This document shows, piece by piece, positions 11,370 to 21,495 of a stretch of 64,000 nt of DNA. How positions within the stretch are numbered: the stretch's first letter is position 1; each line of letters starts with the position of its first letter. The position numbers and the translations under genes are program-made. The notes below the pieces were generated by a model. It saw only the letters and a program-made list of their open reading frames with translations, did no database searches and was not told the origin of the DNA. Origin of the DNA: Neopestalotiopsis rosae (lineage: Eukaryota > Ascomycota > Sordariomycetes > Amphisphaeriales > Sporocadaceae); NCBI GenBank assembly GCA_023078685.1, contig JALGAS010000003.1:5952001-6016000 (forward strand). Direction: 5' to 3'.

Positions 11370-12735
11370 TCATAGCGCGGGGGGCTTGTACTCGTCTACC
11401 GTTACATCGCGAATGGTGACGCCCTCTTGTACGTGCGAATTCTCCAAAACCTCAATGAGCCACTTCATCGCGCGATTCTCCCCATTCACAATCTCCGGGA
11501 CGTGGCTGCCAGCCGTATTGCGCTCATACAAGATGGAAGCGCCAAAGCGCTCGTAGATAGCAATTTGCTCATCCGTGTCGGCAATGGGCGTCATCTCGTC
11601 AGCAATCGCCTTGTAGACGTAGAGCGGCATGGTCGGGCAACCATGGAAGCCCAGGGTCCATTCAACCTTGCGGATCCTGCGGTAGACTTCGGATTGTTCG
11701 AGAGCCATGTGACCGCCGACAAAGTACTCACCAATGTCCTGGTTTGGGAAAGCCTGAAAAGCCAATAGGGAATTCATATTGAGGCCCTGGAGGAAAGCGT
11801 CGGCATTTTGAGGACCTTCGGTTTTGAGCAGGCTGCGCACAAGGGCGTCAAACTCGGGGTACTCATTCATGGTACCCAGCAAGATGAGGACCAGGTTCCC
11901 CGCATAGGGGGACTTGTTAGTGACCTCCCATACTGATGCGGCGCTGCTCACAAGCCCCCCGAGCGCGACGCCGACAAATCCCACTGTAAGCTCGGGCGCG
12001 TACTGAACTTGCAACTCGGCGGCTTTCTCAGATGCGAGAGAACCACCGCTGTACCCCCACATGGCATACTTGATCTTGTCGGGGGAATCTGGCAGCGGAT
12101 ACTCTGGGTGCCCGGCTAGCGACAGTACAGCGCGTATGCCGTCAATGGTAGCGTGTCCGGCCTGGACAGTCGCGCCAAAGGCGGCGCGGGGCCCCTCAAA
12201 GTCGGGCATGGTCACAAACCACCCGCGCTCCAGCATGGCATTGAGCTTTTCGTGGCCGGTCGGGATGCCATAGCTGTTGGGCTGCGGGGGCAGGAACATG
12301 CCATAGGACGGGCTGAAATCAACGTTGGGCGTATTGTACGCGAGCTGATTGGACAGCAGTGCACTGAAGCCATTGGAAGAGACAAATGCGTGCTTGGGGA
12401 TCAGCAAGGACCTGTAGTCAAAGCATCATGTTAGACATCGGGGCCTTATATCAGACAGGCTTTGTGGTATTCATGAATGATTGTAGAAGATATTGAATCA
12501 CTTGCATTACTGCCCATGTTGGCTGGTAACGGGAACCAGTAGTGCGATAGAGAATGTGGTACGCCGTGGCTGCGCTGGAAAATGGCCCTACCCCGCCAGG
12601 AACAGTACGGATTCGGAGCACTGTGCCAGGGGTGGACGCCTCTAAGTTTGGTGGGGCATTGGTGTACCAAGGGTCTTGGCTAGGCGGGATCAACTGATCA
12701 GCATCCGTGGTCGCAGTGAGTGGTGGCAACGCCAT
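11370..12735 (-). CDS. LIP-family (CalA-like) lipase/esterase, no signal peptide seen
   Basis: Two minus-strand exons (12735-12506, 12411-11370) give 423 aa. The intron (12412-12505) has a GC donor (GCAAGT) and AG acceptor; no GT donor keeps the frame, and the splice restores WAVMSLLIPK. The protein matches the Candida-type secretory lipase family: nucleophile Ser about 198 in WGYSGGS, Asp in IADEMTP, and His in AGSHVPE, the order of the catalytic triad in these alpha/beta hydrolases. Family members hydrolyse triacylglycerols outside the cell, yet the first ATG opens with MALPPLTATTDADQL, not a signal peptide, and no upstream exon supplying one was found. It is either intracellular, truncated at the 5' end, or has a missed leader exon. 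Its last 27 codons have a decayed copy at 5360-5440. Confidence 0.88.
12412..12505 (-). other. GC-AG intron of the lipase gene
   Basis: Donor GCAAGT at the 5' side (12505 downward) and acceptor CTACAG (ending at 12412), 94 nt. The two GT sites nearby (GTAATG and GTGATT) both leave the wrong phase for the downstream exon. The GC donor gives phase 2 to phase 2 and restores a family-typical sequence. GC donors with AAGT following are the known minor class of U2 introns. Confidence 0.75.
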
Positions 12736-13312
12736 GATGGATGGAAGGGATTGTGAAAGGTGAGTTTTCAAACGATAATTTTTCAGATGACTGCGAACTC
12801 TGTATGCTACGGTAGTGCGTCCGACTCAAAGGAGAATTGGTTGTATTTTATCTTGAACTCGGAATCAAGGCCGGAGTTTGGCAATTTCCGCATTACATCG
12901 CTATCAACTCCCAACATGTTAGCAATTAGTGCCAACAACCATGTTGCAGCAGATCAAGCTGTATGTCGACGGTCGGTCTCGCTTCCCCTCGTTAGCAACA
13001 CGCCATAGCCAACATTATCCCCTCATGATACATTTGCTTGGATAGATTCATTGACTTCAGTGCTTAAATAGTGCCAGCAATTTGACGCGATGCAGTATGG
13101 AAGGACTTGGTTCCTCGCTTTTGGTGATTTACAGCGCTACAGCGCCAATACGAGCTACCTCAGTGCGCCATGCAACTAACCTTACTGAACTGCCACCAAG
13201 AGAAGGGTGGGCACCTTGCGGGGCAGCGCGTCGCTTGGAGCATGGCATGGAGCATTTCCAGACACAAATTCCTGGGAACCGTTGCCCAATCATCTTCTTT
13301 CGCTGCAATGTT
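12736..13312. other. Intergenic between lipase promoter and transporter 3' end
   Basis: No supported gene. The lipase promoter is expected next to 12736 and the 3' UTR of the transporter next to 13312. Confidence 0.45.
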
Positions 13313-15334
13313 TTAGAAAACATTACCACGATCCTCCTTCTCTTCCTGTTGCATCTCCTTGACATTGATGTTCCTCCAGAACAACACAGTAATGATCATC
13401 AGGGGTGTAAGGGCCGATCCAACAATAACCATTTTCCTACCAACATCACCATAAGCAGCAATGACAGCATCGCGTACAGGGGTACCAATCGGATCTTGCA
13501 TCTAAAATTGAGAAACGTGTCAGCAATTAACACATCATTGAAAAGTTTGGATACGGATAATTACATACCTGCAACGTAATATCACCAAAGATTGTCCATG
13601 CTTGGTCCTTTGAATCCTCGGGCAAATACTCCATAAGCTTGTACGGCAGCATGTTGGTCCACATGCCACCAGCAATCGCATAGCCAATGGCGGATCCAAT
13701 GGACGTGAACAGACTGTGGATGACTAGCGACAGCGCTACATCCTTGTGCGGGACGGCGGCCATGACTGCCAGCCTGGAAGTATCCGTCAACAACGCAGAG
13801 CCGAATCCGATCAGGACCTGACACATGGTGACGTATCCGACATAGGCTGATGGTGTCCTGAAGTAGGCGATCAGAGCTGTTCCCAAGAGGTAGACTGGAA
13901 TTGATGCCAATGCCGGATACTTGACGTGGCCAGTTTGGCGAATGTATCTATGAACAAATTAGCAAATCATTACCGCCTGGCGATGGAGGGCCGCCCTACA
14001 GTCCGACAAATGGCCCAATAAAATATGATGTGAGCGCCAAACCATTGAGCACATAGTTTGAGTCGCGAATGTTGAGTCCATGTACGACTTGAAGGTATGA
14101 ACTGTAGTATGCATTCCAGATGAAGATGGTCATGAACATGAGAGCGTGCGTTAATGCCGCATTGATAACAGTTCTGTCGTTGAGCACCTCAAATGGAAAG
14201 AAATTGACAGGTGTGAGCCACTTTTCCCAGGCGAGGAAAACTCCCAGGCAGACGATGCCCAAAATAATCATGACGATAATGTGCGCGCTTTCCCAGCCAG
14301 CCTTGGAGTATGAGACCAAGGAGAAGGGCAGCAAGAACAAGATGAAGCCGGCTGCGATAAGGACCATACCAATAACTAGCAACATGTCAGTAAAGCAACA
14401 TATATAACTTCTCCCGAAAGTGAGGACTTACCGTCAAAATGTATAAAGTAGTACTTGACAGATTGGAGAAAGGTACGTCCTGATCGCTTGCGGACGATTC
14501 CAGCCTTCTTGGCTTTGCGCTCCTGGAAGAAAAGAATGCCAATGACTGGCCCGGAGAAACCAACCAAGATGATAGCCCACGCTCCGAACGCCCATCTGAA
14601 GTTTGAACGTTCGTAGAATAGTTGAGCAATCTCGGGACCCGCAAAGGTAGTCGCCAGAGTAGGTGTGGCATTCAGGGTTAACATGATCATTCTGTTTCTG
14701 AGAGTCGTAATATCGGCGATAAAGACGGTCAGCACGAAACCAAGAGCCGCCTTGCCGATCCAGTAGAAGACCTGGGCGGCAACATATGTCTCGACGTTAG
14801 TACAAGCTGCCTTCATGATCATGCCCACAACGATGAGCACGACCGAACCAATAAAGCCTTCCGTGCGACCTCGGAGATCAATGATCTTGCTCACGGGCAG
14901 CAGGACCACACCACCGATGATGCGGGAGGGGATGTTGATGTTTGCGAGTAATCCATGCTTTGAGAAATAGGATGTGATGTATGGTGAAAGCGAATCTTGG
15001 ACCGAAGAGAGCATATCGACCACAAAGTTGAGGAACCAGATCCTACAGAGATCAGACATATGTTAGCCTTATTCGACTGTCGGAGGCTGATTCCTGCGTG
15101 CTTGGAGCAGTAGGCTGTGATGACTTACAGAACAAATGTGATCCAGAGCCACTTTTTTGTCCATAGCTTGGTGATTGCCTCCACTTGTTCAACACCCTCG
15201 GGCTTCTGTTCGTCAAGTGAAGCATCCTTGGAGTCTTCTGCTGGTGTTGGTGCAACATTGTGGCCGATCTCAAGGTCTCTCTTGGGCTCAACTTCGGGCT
15301 CGGCTTTGGGCTCTTCGGCGATGGGTTGTGCCAT
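13313..15334 (-). CDS. MFS siderophore-iron transporter-like protein (SIT/ARN type)
   Basis: Five minus-strand exons (15334-15129, 15042-14432, 14375-14000, 13947-13569, 13501-13313) join in frame to 586 aa. All four introns (86, 56, 52, 67 nt) have GT-AG ends. An acidic 50-60 residue cytoplasmic N-terminus is followed by about 14 hydrophobic segments, the layout of SIT/ARN proton symporters that import ferric siderophores at the plasma membrane or in vesicles. Diagnostic-looking stretches include FLNFVVDMLSSVQDSLSPY, IPSRIIGGVVLLPVSKIID and the large hydrophilic loop after helix 6 (FFQERKAKKAGIVRKRSG). Another 14-helix MFS transporter is the main alternative. No siderophore synthesis gene is in the window. 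Its promoter abuts the 2.8 kb gene-free stretch. Confidence 0.87.
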
Positions 15335-18146
15335 GACTGTGAAAGCAAAGGAAACCCGACGCCGTCACTGCTGACGAAATACTCTTTCCGGAATAAAGAG
15401 GAGAGATTCTGCAAATAGACTCGTACCACAGTGAAAGCGGGAGATCGCGTCGATCCAGGGACTGCCGTTGCCCTTCTTAAATACACGCAGATTTGGCGTC
15501 TTGCCGGTATCAACCGAAGTTGCTCACCTGCATCGTAGAAGCTGCAGTGCCAAGCATACAGGACCACATAACAAATTCCATCAGCACTGCCAAGGCCGAT
15601 CATCGCTCTTTGCACGTCGAGCACATGTCGTTTGCAGCAGGCGTTGGCAGGACATTAGTCACATGCATCAAATCGCACCGGGATACCCAAGAGGCTACGG
15701 CCCCCGGAAATAGCGCAGTCCAATGACATTTCGTATTCCGTTGGATGCCCTCGTACAAGAGAAGACACGGCGCGACGCGGCACGCTTGCCGTTCTGGCTT
15801 TGGGATGGTATGATGGGGGGAGTGATCTGCGTCCCGGACCCGCAGAGTAGGATTAAGACCCTGGCTTAGCATCATCAGATAACTTTAAACGAGCTACCCA
15901 GCGAAGAATTTTCCCACCCCCACACACCTTGACACCCTAAAGTGGTGCTTATCAGATCTTTTTCCTGACCGTCCCATACTGGTCCCATTGTATAACGTGC
16001 CAAGCTATACGTTAGGGTGAGTCTCTCCGGGTACAAACGGTGGATCGCGCTCTCAGCAACAACTTGTGTTGCTCTGTCCTCGACCGGGAAATTTCTCTGC
16101 TCCCATGTCGAACACAGTCTCTGGGTCTTGTAAGGTATCAATCATAAATCAGTCTTGTGTTTTTTTAACCTGGAAATTCCAGCTACAATCAACAGCTCTA
16201 TGCATGAAGAGTTGCGACTGTCATCACTTGAAATTGCAAAATAACCTCCATGGATTCGATGAAGTGGTAGCCTAGATGGGCTGCTTCCGTTCCTTGCGTC
16301 TCGTGTATCCACAACCCCATTATTGTAGTCAGCTTGGCAACTGCACCGTCCCCTATTGTCCGGATTCTCATTCGGCCGAATTTTTCTCGTCTCGCTGCCA
16401 CTCGAATTGTGACTTGTATAGAATACGACTTGTTTTAGCTCACACAGAATGGATCCAGCCCATATCGGAGCATTGCCTCGGTTGTCCTCCGGGCCGTTAC
16501 CTGTGCTTTATGAAACGTTACCAATGGGGCCCAAATAACTGAAGAATTCTCCAGTCCTCTGGGGGCACTGGCAGGAAACTTTCCTTTGGCTGTAGCAATG
16601 CCAACCTTGATGTGGCGAGTTCATCATCTCCGCGCACGGAGTCGTCGACACTCAAGACTGGGTCACCGTGGGAAATGGAGCACAATGCACCCAGTAATAG
16701 TTGAATGCCCAAAGAGCACTACTTTCCGGTATAAGAATGGCATATACTTGTGCGCTATTGCTAAGGAGAGGCAACACTACATCGGATTAGTCATATCCCT
16801 GACGTGACAAGTGACAAACGCGCCCGAAGCTAAGATGATGAACAATCTGTAAAGATATAGGCTGAGGCAGCAAATAATGCCTCGAGATTTGGGTGTGCCC
16901 AAATAATTTCATCTATGTGGATTGGTGAGAAGGTTCAAAAGACAAACATGACACCTCGTCGCTTGTTCATGGCATGATTTGATGTTAACGATGATCATGG
17001 GCTGCTTGGACCCTTGCGAACCAGCTACTGCGCCCAAAGTAGAAGGAAAAACACAGCAACAACCTATTGTTCAGCATCATGAAAGCGTCCACGGCGGTGA
17101 TAGTTAGAAGCCGTTGACAGGTGCCCTCCAAAGTCATACCAAGGGTGGAAATTGAGACTGTACCAAGAGCGCTCCCCACAGTGAGCAGGATTTTAGTCTA
17201 GACGACCCCCAACGAGGAGAATGGCAGCGTATTACTTTCTCGAAAAGGTCTTCCTGCGTCTTGCTATCAAAAGTCGCCATTAAATATGTTCAACTTTCTC
17301 CACGGCTGCGGTCAAGATGTCATAGATTGGAATATTCGAATGTACTGGACTTGGAGCGATTGTGGTTTCCAACAATAGCAACAAGCAACACTCAGTACAG
17401 GTGGCCGTGGTCAGATCAGCCGCTAGGAGTACAGTGTCATGATGCGCATTCACTACTCCGAAATTCCAAAATTAGGGTCGTCGAGACTGGACGGCACGTA
17501 CTTCGGGAAAAGCATACTTCTGGCTAAGAGGCCGCATCAGATTTTTTCGTTGATCCTATAGTGAATGGAAAACATCGCAAGATCACCCCATTAACTGTGA
17601 TCTCTCCAAGTCGTGATACTGCAATCGAGTAGGCAGAATTTCATAGTGGAATATCCATGATCGGAAGTTCCCATTACTTTGCACACACGGGTAGGTACAC
17701 TACAAGCCTATCAGACTTGCCGAGTAAGGGTAAGGTAGAAAAGCCTTGCGACAGTTCCTTCCTAGATAACACATCGCGATTGAGAGGCATACATCAAGGG
17801 CTGTCGTGAATCGGAGAAGTCACGAAGATGCAATCACCATCTGCACGCTGGCTCAAATGCACTAAGCTGCGAAGGAAGTTGCTACTAACATGATGTTACC
17901 GCTACAAATTCGAGCTCGTATGACCGAGTCCTTCCTGTCTCATACATCACACGCCTGCACTACAGTGTTTGTTTTGGAATGTTGTTCTTGTTTCTGTTCC
18001 AGTTTCCCGTATTTCCTCCAGTTGACAACTTTGCTCTGTAACAGTAGGCGACGATTCCAACGCATCCTTTTATGCCCCAAGGCATATATTACCAACAGGT
18101 TATTTCTTCTATTGCCTCCATCTGACGAAAACTGCGCGTCCCGAAT
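15335..18146. other. 2.8 kb without a supported gene
   Basis: Only short overlapping frames occur on both strands. I could not chain any of them through plausible introns into a protein with a recognisable motif. The two ends should hold the promoters of the transporter (left) and the BTB gene (right). No transposon ends, tandem arrays or tRNA-like cloverleafs noticed. Confidence 0.45.
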
Positions 18147-18290
18147 CAACACAAACAATGGAGCCAGTTGATGAAGTTCAGAGCAGCGAATCTCCCCGCA
18201 CCAAGAGACAGATCGTTCCAACACAAACAATGGCGCCAGATGGTGAAGTTCAAAGCCAGGATTCTTCCCGCATGAAGAGAGTGAGATTCG
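18147..18290 (+). repeat. 72-bp tandem duplication spanning the BTB gene start codon
   Basis: Positions 18147-18218 and 18219-18290 are imperfect direct repeats. Both copies carry CAACACAAACAATGG with its ATG (18158 and 18230), followed by GAAGTTCA and CCCGCA at matching offsets. The unit is a multiple of three, so both ATGs are in frame. Confidence 0.85.
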
Positions 18291-19459
18291 AATCAATGTT
18301 TCGTGGCTCTTCTTCCACTTTAGCTGGCCCGAGTGAGGGCACATCTCAAACCACGCCTCAGCAAGGCCACAACAATGACAACAATGACAACAACGATGTC
18401 GAGATGTCTACTGCTGGCACCACAGAGGTGACAAAAGAATTTATAATCATCAATCCAGACGGTGATGTCATTTTCCGCGTCAGCGGCTCGGCAGCAAACG
18501 CAACGACAAGTTTTCTCGTTTCCTCAAGAATTCTGAGTTTCACATCCGAGCCCTTTCGTACAATGTTAGACTCCAAGTCTCCAGAACATCGCCCGACCAT
18601 CACGCTAGAAGACGACGCCGAAGCAATGGAAACCATCTTCCGTGTTCTGCACCATCAACACAACGAAGTCAAGTTGTCCATGGATCCAAAGTGTCTCCTC
18701 ACCCTGGCCATTCATTCCGACAAGTATCAAACCAATGAGGCAATGAGACCTTGGGCAACACAATGGTGTATTCCTCGCTCTGAAGTCACTGAATCAGAAG
18801 ACTTGGGTAGGCTTCTCCTGGCAGCATATCTGTTCCGCATCTCGAACTTCTCATCGATAGCTGCGAAGGTGGCCACACTGCTCAAACCGGGCTTCAAATC
18901 TTCCTGGCTCGAGCATGGTATTTTGGAGCGCCTGCCCTCTATAATAACAGGTATTGAGCGTGTATCCCTATCATTTGCCACACATACTTACAAAGCTACA
19001 GATTCACTCGCGGAACTGATTGATGAGACATGTACTCACCTACACGCGGAACTTCAAGATGTGGAGAAAAGACTACGTGCAAATAAACGGGCTTTTGACA
19101 TGATAGGCTACAACTGCGACTGTGGCGTATTTACTGCTCAGCCCACCCAACGATGCTTCATGTGTCAAAAGAGCACCTTCAGGCCACGCTTCTGCAACTC
19201 AGACTCCAGAGTTTCCCAGTACTTCCTTTTGCTTGGTGAGAAAGGTTTGTGGCCTTCAACGGACTTATTTGCGAACGAAAATTTGTCAACCGTCGTCTCG
19301 AGATTTGGTGACGTTCTAAGGGGAAACAATCATTGGTGTGCAGCTAGTTCGACTTGCTACTTGCATCTTGAAATATCCGCGACGTTTCATGGGATGCAGG
19401 CAATACTCGAGTCAATGGAAGGATTTAGGATCGAAGGAGTTGCTGACAACCGAGACTAA
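18158..19459 (+). CDS. BTB/POZ-domain protein
   Basis: Single exon, 433 aa from the first ATG or 409 aa from the duplicated ATG at 18230; both lie in identical local context because of a 72-bp tandem duplication. A polar N-terminus with an Asn/Asp run (about 70-80) leads into a fungal BTB fold (about residues 93-200), recognisable from FIIINPDGDVIFRVSG, FLVSSRILSFTSEPFRTML and the helix pair after ITLEDDAEAMETIFRVLHH. The C-terminal half has a Cys-rich stretch (CDCGVFTAQPTQRCFMC, then a further Cys) that could bind metal. Fungal BTB proteins of this kind are mostly uncharacterised; protein-protein interaction or ubiquitin-ligase adaptor roles are known for the domain in general. No intron is needed. 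Confidence 0.85.
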   Translation: MEPVDEVQSSESPRTKRQIVPTQTMAPDGEVQSQDSSRMKRVRFESMFRGSSSTLAGPSEGTSQTTPQQGHNNDNNDNNDVEMSTAGTTEVTKEFIIINPDGDVIFRVSGSAANATTSFLVSSRILSFTSEPFRTMLDSKSPEHRPTITLEDDAEAMETIFRVLHHQHNEVKLSMDPKCLLTLAIHSDKYQTNEAMRPWATQWCIPRSEVTESEDLGRLLLAAYLFRISNFSSIAAKVATLLKPGFKSSWLEHGILERLPSIITGIERVSLSFATHTYKATDSLAELIDETCTHLHAELQDVEKRLRANKRAFDMIGYNCDCGVFTAQPTQRCFMCQKSTFRPRFCNSDSRVSQYFLLLGEKGLWPSTDLFANENLSTVVSRFGDVLRGNNHWCAASSTCYLHLEISATFHGMQAILESMEGFRIEGVADNRD

Positions 19460-19925
19460 GATCAGGAAAGCGGGGACCAGGAAGGCGAGGACTGTCTTGA
19501 CTTGCATCAGTGACGGTGATCAAGTCTTCTTGGAAGAAAGAGGTTGACTTTCGACGTAAACGAGGTCAGGAGTACAGCCTCCACATTGCCGGTCCACAAG
19601 GGGAAATATGAGTAAAGCAAGGAATGGGGCCAAAAGGTAGCTATGTTAGAGTGTAGGGAGGGCGAGATTAGGCCTTAGAGGGAATAGCCTTTTATTCAGC
19701 TTTCATGCATAGTCCTTTTCTACCGGCTTGGCAGCTGACGACGTACAAAGTAATGACACCAGGCTTCTAACACGCTTACATACGAGCAGTGCATAATATA
19801 TTGAGAATCCCACTCCCCACTCCCTCGTCACTATTGTCTTATTACTCATGCCTCGACTCAATCGTCTCGTTCTACCACGCGAATGACTACTGAATTCTCG
19901 AGAATCGACTGCTCATACAGTCAAA
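19460..19925. other. Intergenic between BTB gene and truncated STAND gene
   Basis: Short UTR-like sequence with no supported gene. The segment before 19926 should be the promoter of the truncated STAND module, if that is still expressed. Confidence 0.4.
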
Positions 19926-20657
19926 ATGGATCTGAACATGGCATGCACGGCCACGGCAGGCATGCTTGCTTTCGTGGATCTCGCAGGGCAGCTTTTGGCC
20001 CTTTTGGCAACTATGCACTGCCAGGCATTTGAGCACCAACGGTCCGATTTGGAATTATTGTTCAACGAACTGCTCAGACTACGGGGTGTGATGGATCATG
20101 TTGTCAAACAGCCAGTTGACCCCAGAGCATATCATCAGCCCATCAAGATGCTCAGCCTTCGTTTTTTGGCAGTCTTGAGCCTCGCTGATCTCAACATTGT
20201 TCTTGATGAACTGCACCAGATCATGTCCTGGAACGCAAGAGATAGGCAAGAAAGTGAGGGGTCACAGTCACCGGACATTTGGAAGAGCGCCCTGATTCAA
20301 TCAAGACTGGGACAAGAGAGAATGAAAGGGCTCTCCACAACGGTCTTTCGCCATATCTGCACAATAATCCGGTAAGCAATCTGACCCACAAACAGACGTG
20401 GTCACCCCTTTCAGTGCTGAGATTTTCAAAGAACGAGAACAAATCAACTGAGAGATACTATGAAATTAGCGGGCGCCGAAGCACAACGCACCCCAGAATT
20501 CGAGTCCGACGTCGACTCACTGGCAAAAAACCTTGCATCTCTTGATGCTGTACTACAAAAGGCTTCAGCCAACGCGGATATGCGAGGCGAAGTAGCCGAT
20601 CTCGCCCAAGACTTGTATGCGTTGAAAGAAAGTCGTGAAAATGTAGTGGTTCAATGA
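19926..20657 (+). pseudogene. Truncated STAND (NLR-like) gene: N-terminal module only
   Basis: Two exons (19926-20371, 20432-20657) splice in frame to 223 aa and align over their whole length with the first ~230 residues of the full NACHT gene at 21496. Shared features are the opening helix pattern (AGMLAFVDLAGQLLAL versus GGILAFVELSGQIF), the same intron position with the same RTRT motif across the junction, and ELASLHLLLQ versus NLASLDAVLQ. It stops just before the NACHT P-loop, and a decayed P-loop follows at about 20700-20830. The module itself has no frame break, so it could still yield a stand-alone N-terminal domain. I class it as a truncated paralogue; expression would decide between gene and pseudogene. 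Confidence 0.75.
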
Positions 20658-20699
20658 ACGGTCAGGCCGTCTTCATGTACTACGGCGATATCTACAGGT

Positions 20700-20830
20700 C
20701 TCGCGCAGATGGTTGGTTCAGGACGTGGTTGCATTTTCCGGGTGCTTCTGGCTTATGATTACAGGCCAAGCCGGGATGTGGCACGGCTCTTTCTCCATTG
20801 TGTTTCTCGAGAGGCCTCTTGACAGCTGCT
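20700..20830 (+). pseudogene. Decayed NACHT P-loop remnant downstream of the truncated module
   Basis: Weak but ordered similarity to the intact gene: GGTTGGTTCAGGACG resembles the stretch preceding its P-loop, and FWLMITGQAG reads like the intact FWISGKPGSGKS with small insertions and substitutions; the Lys-Ser of the loop is destroyed. It lies where the NACHT domain should follow the module ending at 20657, supporting a once full-length tandem copy. Beyond about 20830 I cannot follow the homology by eye. Confidence 0.5.
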
Positions 20831-21495
20831 TCTTGGGGTGTTTGAGCATCATGCTGATATTGTCGGAGTTGTATGTTTGGAGTGATGCCTCGATAGCCGA
20901 GACAACTTACTTCACCGACCCAGTTTTGTTGAGCGCGAGGTTCTGGTTTTACTGCGTGCCCTTGTCTCGTTCACGAATTTCTCTAGTTTCATTGAAAAGA
21001 CATCAAGTTCTTTGCTGATCTCCCGTAGCGTTTCAATGTTTTCAATTCACAAAAATTGGGGGTCCTTATTGATGAATAAGCAGACGCACCTGTGAGATTA
21101 TGACATAACATAGTATGGATGATGTACCTGTAGGGTAAACTGCATGTGAGCTGAGAGGTCTTGCATTGTTTGATGATTGATGCATTGGCTCCGCGCTTAA
21201 ACACGGAGCTGTTATGCACAATCATACCACTGCATGCTTATATAACCAGCATCTGGTGCAACCTTCCATGCAGGCTTCTACGTTCTGGCATTCGAGATAA
21301 GCAAGGGTCTTGTCGTGCCGCATACGTGCTTAGGTACACATCACTTATGTGCGGATAAGTGACAAGGATGTGAATGCGGGAGCACTTAAATAGGCATGAA
21401 GTCAGACTTCCCCTCGATGGGCTCATTCTTTGTCCCACTTGTCTTCATTCCAAATCACTTGTGTACTCAGGCTTAAGCTGCATGCTTTTCCCGAC
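20831..21495. other. Region between STAND remnant and full NACHT gene
   Basis: No supported gene. It probably holds further unrecognisable remnant on the left and the promoter of the NACHT gene on the right. Confidence 0.4.

Noticed and set aside
15052..15624. 190-codon minus-strand frame overlapping exon 1 of the transporter
   Set aside because: Wrong frame relative to the transporter exon, Ser/Pro-rich shadow sequence, no start context.
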